A stretch of 64,000 nt of DNA, from positions 372,001 to 436,000 of the forward strand of contig NZ_JAODVR010000001.1 in the NCBI RefSeq assembly GCF_025399835.1, in the 5' to 3' direction. Source of the DNA: Haloarchaeobius sp. HME9146. Its GTDB lineage: Archaea; Halobacteriota; Halobacteria; Halobacteriales; Natrialbaceae. The notes below the pieces were generated by a model. That model saw only the letters and a program-made list of their open reading frames with translations, was not told the origin of the DNA and ran no database searches. Every line of letters starts with the position of its first letter. Position 1 is the stretch's first letter. Both the position numbers and the translations under genes were made by a program. This document shows, one piece after another, positions 59,000 to 64,000 of the stretch.

Positions 59000-59293
59000 G
59001 AGAAAAAGATGATTTTACTCCGTTAAAGAATCACGGTAGGTTGGCAAATCTCTGTGATGGTCGAAACATTCAAATGTGTAGTATCGGATTCAGCGCCCGT
59101 CTTGGGGGTGTTTGACAGCGTACTGGAGGGTTCAGGCCGGTATCATGGCACCTCCAGGGGCCCGGACAGCCTTTGCACACGACTGAAATACCTCTTCACA
59201 CGTGTGCAAAACACCAGTTCACACGTCTGTAAAGGACGTGTTCGAGTGGAAGCGAAGGGGTTCGGGTGGGGCGCGCCGGATGTGCCGGGACCG
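59000..59293. promoter_or_regulatory. Promoter and distal regulatory region of the lactate operon
   Basis: No gene in this 294-base gap. It contains the TTCTTTAACGG box of the lactate unit and, farther upstream, three related palindromic sites at 59172-59188, 59195-59210 and 59218-59233 (consensus TTCACACGTGTGCAAA). Confidence 0.5.
59172..59233. repeat. Three operator-like repeats
   Basis: TTTGCACACGACTGAAA (59172-59188), TTCACACGTGTGCAAA (59195-59210, with exact CACACGTGTG core) and TTCACACGTCTGTAAA (59218-59233) at 23-base spacing. The first is in opposite orientation. They lie 173-234 bases upstream of the lactate operon start and just past the OYE gene. Confidence 0.55.
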
Positions 59294-60406
59294 TCAGTCG
59301 TCCGCCGCCGGAGCCGCCGGTATCTCGTGGTCCGCGAGTTCAGCGGTCGGCGCGAGGAAGCGCGCCGGGTCGAACTGGTCGAGCTCCCGGTCGTCGGCGA
59401 CGCGGGTCGGCCAGTCCGGGTTGGCGAGCGCCCCGGTCCCGAGCGTCAGGAGGTCCGCCCCGGCCTCGGTCGCCTCCCGTGCGGCTTCGGGGTCGCCGAG
59501 GCCGCCGTTGGCGATGACGACCGTGTCGTCGGTGACGTGCTCGACCGCCGCCTCGGCGAGCGTTGGTCCGTCGTCGCCAAACGCGGGCGAGGTGACGTCT
59601 GGTTCGGTGACGTGGACGTAGTCCGCACCGGCCGCCGAGAGTTCCGGGAAGAACACCGCAGCCGCGTCCTCGCCCTCGGGCCACTCGTACTCGGGGTCGG
59701 TCACCTTCGTCTGGGAGACGCGGACGCCGACGACGAAGTCGTCCGGGACCGCCTCGGCGACGGCCGAGACGACCTCGGCGGGGAACCGGACGCGGTTCTC
59801 GGGAGCCCCGCCGTACTCGTCGTCGCGCTGGTTCGCGTCCGCGGCGAGGAACTCGTTGAGGAGGTAGCCGTTCGCGCCGTGGACCTCGACGCCGTCGAAG
59901 CCGGCATCGTGGGCGTTCTTCGCGGCCTCGACGAAGCCCTCGCGGATGTCGTCGAGGTCGTCGTGGGTGGCCGCGTTGGCGACCGCGAACTCCCCGCTCC
60001 CGCCGTACGGTTCGGCCTTCTCGCCCTGCGGCTGCCAGGCCGAGGGCGCGATGGTCTCCTCGCCGTCGACGTGCGGGTTGCCCTGCGTCTGGGCCCCGGC
60101 GTGCATCAGCTGGGCGAAGATGGGAGCCTGGGCGTCGTGGACCGCCTCGGTCACCTGGGTCCAGGCCTCGACCTGCTCGTCGGTGACGAGGCCGGGCTGG
60201 TTCAGGTAGCCCTGGCTGTAGCGGTCGTCGGTGTAGACGCCCTCGGTGACGAGGAAGGAGAACCCGCCCTCGGCGAACCGGGTGTAGTACCGGGCCATCT
60301 CGGCGGTCGCACGCCCATCGTCGGTGGCGCTGACGCGTGTCATCGGCGCGAGGCCGACGCGATTGTCGAGTGCCAGTTCGTTCAGGCTCGTCGTATCGAA
60401 CAACAT
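59294..60406 (-). CDS. NADH:flavin oxidoreductase (Old Yellow Enzyme type)
   Basis: A 370-residue one-domain OYE flavoprotein (FMN TIM barrel): LALDNRVGLAPMTRVSATDDGRAT, PIFAQLMHAGAQT, GFDGVEVHGANGYLLNEFLAADANQRDDEYGG with the active-site His/Asn pair region, GVRVSQTKVTDPEY and NGGLGDPEAAREATEAGADLLTLG. It reduces activated alkenes with NAD(P)H. No Fe-S motif, unlike the other OYE in this window. The ATG at 60406 starts MLFDTTSLNEL. It is divergent from an HTH_10 gene, and a palindrome (60445-60460) lies 39-54 bases before its start. Confidence 0.92.
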   Translation of the reverse strand: MLFDTTSLNELALDNRVGLAPMTRVSATDDGRATAEMARYYTRFAEGGFSFLVTEGVYTDDRYSQGYLNQPGLVTDEQVEAWTQVTEAVHDAQAPIFAQLMHAGAQTQGNPHVDGEETIAPSAWQPQGEKAEPYGGSGEFAVANAATHDDLDDIREGFVEAAKNAHDAGFDGVEVHGANGYLLNEFLAADANQRDDEYGGAPENRVRFPAEVVSAVAEAVPDDFVVGVRVSQTKVTDPEYEWPEGEDAAAVFFPELSAAGADYVHVTEPDVTSPAFGDDGPTLAEAAVEHVTDDTVVIANGGLGDPEAAREATEAGADLLTLGTGALANPDWPTRVADDRELDQFDPARFLAPTAELADHEIPAAPAADD

Positions 60407-60519
60407 GTGGGCCTCGGTATGGCGCAGAGACCGGTAATCCCCAGTTTGCCATATGCCAAACGCTCTGTGGATGGTTCGCACACCAACGAGCTTATTTGGC
60501 GATAGCCAAACTCTGTGCC
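60407..60519. promoter_or_regulatory. Divergent promoter with two related palindromes
   Basis: TTTGCCATATGCCAAA (60445-60460) and TTTGGCGATAGCCAAA (60495-60510). The second covers the region between a TATA-like CTTATTT and the ATG of the HTH_10 gene (10-25 bases upstream), so binding would block initiation. A third copy occurs before the TFB gene. Confidence 0.65.
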
Positions 60520-61287
60520 ATGCGCGAGTTCGCGTTCACCATCGAGTACGACAGGGGGGCGGACCCACTGATGGACGTCTTCATCGAGCACCCGGAGGCC
60601 CACGCCCGGACCATCAACTGCCACGTCTCGCCCAACAGCATGTGGCGCATCGACCGGATCGCTGGCCCCGAGGACGCTCTCGAACGCATCGACGACCTCT
60701 ACACTGCCCCGGAGCACTGCAACGAGTGCATCGGCTCCCGGCACTGCCACACCGACTGGGAGCACGAGTTCCTCGAACGCGCGCCCTCGCGCCGGACCAT
60801 CTACACCTTCCGTCCCTCCCCCGGCGATTGCTACTCCATCCCCCAGCTCGCCTGCATGTACCTCGGCGAAGGGTACCTCTGTGCCGCCGAACGCCGCAAC
60901 AATCGCTACGAGTGGCGCATCCTCATGCGCGACGACGGCGACGCGATGGGCCTCCACGAGGCGTTGAGCGAGGAGTTGCGCGATGGGCTCTCGCTTTCCT
61001 TCCGCCAAATCGGCGGCCCCTCCTACTGGGCGGAGGAGGCAATCACGCTCGCCGAACTCCCCTACGAGCAGCGTGAAGCCATCGAGACCGCGGTTCGGAT
61101 GGGCTACTACCAGACCCCGCGTGGCACCTCGATGGCGGAGGTCGCCCAGGAACTCGAGATTCCGCGGTCGACGCTGCAGTACCGGCTCCAGCAGGCCGAA
61201 TCGTGGATCATCGGCTGTTTCGTCTCCCGGTCGGTGTCGGACATCGGTGAGCAGTGCTCGCGCCAGCCAGCCGCACCCGAGGTCTGA
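60520..61287 (+). CDS. HTH_10 (bacterio-opsin activator-type) regulator
   Basis: A 255-residue transcription factor. The N-terminal part (about 1-185) is a sensory domain with a Cys/His cluster HCNECIGSRHCHTDWEHEF that may bind a metal or sense redox. The C-terminus (about 190-240) is HTH_10: LPYEQREAIETAVRMGYYQTPRGTSMAEVAQELEIPRSTLQYRLQQAE. It is divergent from the OYE gene and may control it; the palindromes between them are candidate binding sites. ATG at 60520. Confidence 0.9.
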   Translation: MREFAFTIEYDRGADPLMDVFIEHPEAHARTINCHVSPNSMWRIDRIAGPEDALERIDDLYTAPEHCNECIGSRHCHTDWEHEFLERAPSRRTIYTFRPSPGDCYSIPQLACMYLGEGYLCAAERRNNRYEWRILMRDDGDAMGLHEALSEELRDGLSLSFRQIGGPSYWAEEAITLAELPYEQREAIETAVRMGYYQTPRGTSMAEVAQELEIPRSTLQYRLQQAESWIIGCFVSRSVSDIGEQCSRQPAAPEV

Positions 61288-61350
61288 AGACGCGCCGCGG
61301 GACGCCAGCCCGGAGTCCAGTTTATGCGTCTGTAGTCCCGAGAGACGCTC

Positions 61351-61518
61351 GTGCTCGGATTGCGATACTTCGCCTGTGCCCGGTGCGAGACCGTCTTTGC
61401 GTTTCCAGAGTCCGAGTCGCGGTGCCCCAGCTGCGACGGTGGGACGCTCGAGGAGATAACGAACCGCCTGCACGACGACGCGTACTTCGCCCCGGCGACC
61501 GAGCCTGGCGCTCGATGA
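61351..61518 (+). CDS. 55-residue zinc-ribbon protein
   Basis: Starts with GTG (MLGLRYFACARCETVFAFPE) and has two CxxC pairs, CARC and CPSC, 15 residues apart, forming a zinc ribbon, then a helix EEITNRLHDDAYF. It lies 63 bases after the HTH_10 gene on the same strand. Function unknown. Confidence 0.62.
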   Translation: MLGLRYFACARCETVFAFPESESRCPSCDGGTLEEITNRLHDDAYFAPATEPGAR

Positions 61519-61548
61519 CGGGTCGACGACACGCGCAAAGAATTCGAA

Positions 61549-61896
61549 TCAGGGCTTGCAGGAACACGTCCGGGTCGACTCGGCCCACCGGGACCGGGTC
61601 ACGCGACCGGTCAGGCGGGCGAGCCGAGCCCTGAGACCCTCGACGGCAGTGCTCGCGCGCTCCTGTCCGTTCTGCTGGGCCGTCTCGCGCAGGTAGAGAT
61701 ACGTCGCCGTCGGCAGCATGAGGCCGCTGTATATCAGCCCGACCGCGACACCGGCCTGGAGGGGATGCCCGGCAGGAACCGCCAGCCACGCCGTCGCGGC
61801 GACGACCAAGAGCGCGAGTCCCGACAGGACGGGGGCTCGCCACTCCGACGGTGTCGATGCCCCGGCCTGCGTCCGGTTCCGGTCCTCAGTCGCCAT
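61549..61896 (-). CDS. Small membrane protein downstream of TFB
   Basis: A 115-residue protein with two hydrophobic segments (about 22-40, VLSGLALLVVAATAWLAV; about 47-67) and a polar basic tail. Its start overlaps the end of the TFB gene by 11 bases, so they are co-transcribed. Family not recognised. Confidence 0.68.
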   Translation of the reverse strand: MATEDRNRTQAGASTPSEWRAPVLSGLALLVVAATAWLAVPAGHPLQAGVAVGLIYSGLMLPTATYLYLRETAQQNGQERASTAVEGLRARLARLTGRVTRSRWAESTRTCSCKP

Positions 61897-62896
61897 CCTC
61901 GACTCGCAGGCTGGAGAGTCGCTTCTGGCCGACGACCTCGAACAGCTCCTGGTAGCGGTTGCGGATGGTGACCTCGCTGATGTCGGTCACCTCGCTCACC
62001 TCGTCCTGGGTCAGTTCCTCGCTCGCGAGCAGGCTCCCGGCGTAGATGGCCGCCGCAGCGAGTCCGACCGGGCTCTTGCCGCTGTGGACGCCCTCCTGCT
62101 TGGCCGCCTGGAGCAGCCTGCGTGCGGGGCGTTCGACGGTGGCCCCGGCGTCGAGCTCCGAGAGGAACCGCGGGAGGTACTGCTCGGGGTCGGCGGGTTC
62201 GACCTTCAGGCCGAGTTCGCGGACGACGTAGCGGTAGGTCCGGCTGAGTTCCTGCTTGTCGACGCGGGACACCTCACCCACCTCGTCGAGGCTGCGGGGC
62301 ACGCCGGCCTGTCTGGCGGCGGCGTACAGGGACGCCGTGGCGACGCCCTCGATGGACCGGCCCGGGAGCAGGTCCTCTTCGAGTGCGCGGCGGTAGACGA
62401 CGCTCCCCGTCTCGCGGACGTTCTTCGGGAGCCCGAGGGCGCTGCCCATCCGCTCTATCTCGCCGAGTGCCTGCTTGAGGTTGCGCTCCTTGGAGTCACG
62501 GGTCCGGAATCGCTCGTTCCAGGTGCGCAGGCGCTGCATCTTCTGGCGCTGGCTCGACGAGAGCGAGTTCCCGTACGCGTCCTTGTTCTGCCAGCCGATG
62601 TTGGTCGACAGCCCGTCGTCGTGCATCAGCTTCGTCGTGGGTGCGCCGACGCGGGACTTCTCGTCCTTCTGTTTCGCGTCGAAGGCGCGCCACTCCGGGC
62701 CACGGTCGATGACTCCCTCGCGGACGACCTCGCCGGTCTCGGGGTCGACCCACTCGCCGTGACGTTCGTCGTAGACGAGGTCCTCCTCGCTGGGCTGGTC
62801 CGACCGCTCGTCGCTCGTCTCGTGCTGTTCCTCTCCGCTGGTCGTCCTGACGCCGGTGGAGGCCGAGCGCCGGGCAGTTCGGGTTGTCTCCGACAT
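61886..62896 (-). CDS. tfb: Transcription initiation factor TFB, zinc-ribbon cysteines lost
   Basis: A 336-residue TFB (TFIIB homologue). The core is canonical: the B-finger/linker DRGPEWRAFDAKQKDEKSRVGAP, then two cyclin folds from LRTWNERFRTRDSKERNLKQAL to ISEVTIRNRYQELFEVV. The N-terminal ribbon region (about 30-60, EEDLVYDERHGEWVDPETGEVV) has no cysteine, although haloarchaeal TFBs usually have CxxC...CxxC there. The ribbon recruits RNA polymerase, so this paralogue may act as a variant or regulatory TFB. ATG at 62896; a palindrome at 62942-62957 lies 46 bases upstream. Confidence 0.92.
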   Translation of the reverse strand: MSETTRTARRSASTGVRTTSGEEQHETSDERSDQPSEEDLVYDERHGEWVDPETGEVVREGVIDRGPEWRAFDAKQKDEKSRVGAPTTKLMHDDGLSTNIGWQNKDAYGNSLSSSQRQKMQRLRTWNERFRTRDSKERNLKQALGEIERMGSALGLPKNVRETGSVVYRRALEEDLLPGRSIEGVATASLYAAARQAGVPRSLDEVGEVSRVDKQELSRTYRYVVRELGLKVEPADPEQYLPRFLSELDAGATVERPARRLLQAAKQEGVHSGKSPVGLAAAAIYAGSLLASEELTQDEVSEVTDISEVTIRNRYQELFEVVGQKRLSSLRVEDGD

Positions 62897-62941
62897 CAAT
62901 CGTATACACAGTCGTTGCGGCGTCTCCCCCTTGGAGCCTCG

Positions 62942-62957
62942 TTTGGCATATGCCAAG
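62942..62957. promoter_or_regulatory. Palindrome before the TFB gene
   Basis: TTTGGCATATGCCAAG: the central 14 bases TTGGCATATGCCAA are a perfect palindrome. It is the third copy of the sites at 60445-60460 and 60495-60510 and its GCATATGC centre may include the core TATA of the tfb promoter. Confidence 0.6.
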
Positions 62958-63193
62958 ACAAGTGTCGCCAGTGGCACGAGTAACGTGTGGATAGGGAGCG
63001 CGAACGCGTCGGTACCCAGTCCCAAAAGGTCGTTTTCTGGACGGAGGACGACGCTACACGACGGTTCGCAGCACCTTCGTCTATCACCAACCAGTGAGAC
63101 GGTAGTGCCGACCACCGCCACCGGCGGTCACTACCAGAACGTGAGAACCAACAATCGAGGTTAACCCCTCCGCAGACGTATCAACAGATACGC

Positions 63194-64000
63194 ATGAGTA
63201 GTCAGGAGCCAGTCACACAGCGAGAGGTACCGCCCGACATCGAAATCGCGCGCGACGCGACGCGCCGACCCATCGAGGCGGTCGCGGGCGACCTGGGCCT
63301 CGACGCCGTGGACCTCGAACCGCGGGGGAACGAGGTGGCGAAGCTGACCTGGGACGCCATCAGCCGGACGCTCGAGCAGCCGGCCGACGGGAAGCTGGTA
63401 CTGGTGACGGCGATGACGCCGACGCGCCGCGGGGCGGGCAAGACCGTCACGACGGTCGGACTCGGCCAGGCGCTCGGGCAGCTCGGCGCGTCAAACGCGG
63501 TCGCGGTCCGGGAGCCGTCGCAGGGGCCGGTGTTCGGCATCAAGGGCGGCGCGGCCGGGGGCGGCTACAGCCAGGTGCTCCCAATGGAGGAGATAAACCT
63601 CCACTTCACGGGCGACATCCACGCCGTCACGTCGGCGCACAACCTCATCGCGGCGATGGTCGACGCGAGCCGGCACCACGGCAATCCGCTGGACATCGAC
63701 CCCGACCGCGTGGTCTGGGGGCGGGCGCTCGACGTGAACGACCGGGCGCTGCGCGAGACTGTCGTCGGCCTCGGTGGGACCACGAACGGCCCACCGCGGG
63801 AGGACTCGTTCTGCATCACCGCCGCATCCGAACTCATGGCGGTGCTCTGTCTCGCCACCGACATCGCGGACCTCAAGGCCAGAGTCGGACGGGTCATCGT
63901 CGCCTACGACACCGACGGCGAGCCGGTCACCGTCGCGGACCTCGACGCCGTCGGGGCCGTGACCGCGCTCCTGAAGGACGCCCTGCGGCCGAACCTCGTC
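63194..64000 (+). CDS. fhs: Formate-tetrahydrofolate ligase (3' end outside window)
   Basis: The first 269 residues of formyltetrahydrofolate synthetase (formate + tetrahydrofolate + ATP to 10-formyl-THF). Visible: PPDIEIARDATRRPIEAVAGDLGL, EVAKLTWDAI, P-loop TPTRRGAGKTVTTVGLGQAL, REPSQGPVFGIKGGAAGGGYSQVLPMEEINLHFTGDIHAVTSAHNLI. All belong to the family. The P-loop has RRGAGKT where bacterial enzymes usually show PAGEGKT. ATG at 63194; the gene continues past the edge (usual length about 560). Confidence 0.94.
   Translation, partial: MSSQEPVTQREVPPDIEIARDATRRPIEAVAGDLGLDAVDLEPRGNEVAKLTWDAISRTLEQPADGKLVLVTAMTPTRRGAGKTVTTVGLGQALGQLGASNAVAVREPSQGPVFGIKGGAAGGGYSQVLPMEEINLHFTGDIHAVTSAHNLIAAMVDASRHHGNPLDIDPDRVVWGRALDVNDRALRETVVGLGGTTNGPPREDSFCITAASELMAVLCLATDIADLKARVGRVIVAYDTDGEPVTVADLDAVGAVTALLKDALRPNLV

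Noticed and set aside
57145-59001. 618-residue open frame opposite the lactate permease
   Set aside because: Asp/Arg/Gly-rich and lacks any motif; the permease on the other strand is unmistakable.
1-64000. CRISPR arrays, tRNA, rRNA and insertion sequences
   Set aside because: No regularly spaced repeats, no T-loop consensus with an acceptor stem, no transposase or terminal inverted repeats were recognised by eye.

Overview
The window is a GC-rich chromosomal segment of a haloarchaeon (class Halobacteria). The evidence is acidic, Asp/Glu-rich proteomes in nearly every gene, archaeal information-processing genes (DNA polymerase D large subunit, TFB, Hef, Hel308, KEOPS Cgi121), HTH_10 (bacterio-opsin-activator type) regulators, Tat-exported lipoproteins, and TATA boxes about 25-35 bases before start codons, as in leaderless haloarchaeal promoters. 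I cannot name the genus. About 60 protein genes were found. I saw no rRNA, tRNA, CRISPR array or insertion sequence.

Layout. 1-4740 is a sulfur-handling island: a rhodanese/MBL-fold hydrolase (cut by the window edge), a TauE/SafE exporter with a 49-residue partner, a two-part YeeE/YedE transporter, and divergently TusA and a DsrE-like protein. Three of the transcription units share an upstream [AT]GTCTTGC[AG]C motif. 4791-9497 holds a small membrane protein and a TetR regulator divergent from an RND/MMPL exporter, with clear operators between them. 9498-13867 is looser: two long gene-poor gaps, a few orphan proteins and a Tat lipoprotein with a vWA domain. 14029-18304 carries NifU, a sulfatase-like enzyme plus flippase-like membrane protein, a ketopantoate reductase and a rubredoxin-like protein. 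18562-23403 is DNA polymerase D large subunit (with a 180-residue mini-intein at its catalytic motif), a PPC-domain protein and a small protein.

23925-31875 is a five-gene dipeptide/oligopeptide ABC transporter whose ATPases and one permease are much longer than usual. 31879-36549 holds a membrane protein, a conserved acidic protein, a CBS-domain protein overlapping glycyl-tRNA synthetase, dolichol kinase and a 39-residue membrane peptide. 36868-41414 has Hef, an autoantigen-p27-like zinc protein, malate dehydrogenase and small proteins. 41498-45630 is a retinal/rhodopsin cluster: ferredoxin, a Bat regulator with a LOV photosensor, lycopene cyclase (crtY) and carotene cleavage oxygenase (blh); bop itself is not in the window. 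45913-49993 has a GYD protein, a membrane protein, Hel308 and Cgi121.

50201-53974 is a methanethiol-oxidase (selenium-binding protein) locus with a [2Fe-2S] ferredoxin, a methyltransferase and an Fe-S flavin oxidoreductase. 54380-58999 is a lactate-utilisation operon (lactate permease, LutC-like protein, LutB-LutA fusion) preceded by a small overlapping ORF. 59294-62896 has an OYE-type flavin reductase divergent from an HTH_10 regulator, then a zinc-ribbon peptide, a membrane protein and a TFB that has lost its zinc-ribbon cysteines. A palindrome TTTGGCATATGCCAAA and close variants occur at all three promoters. The window ends inside formate-tetrahydrofolate ligase.
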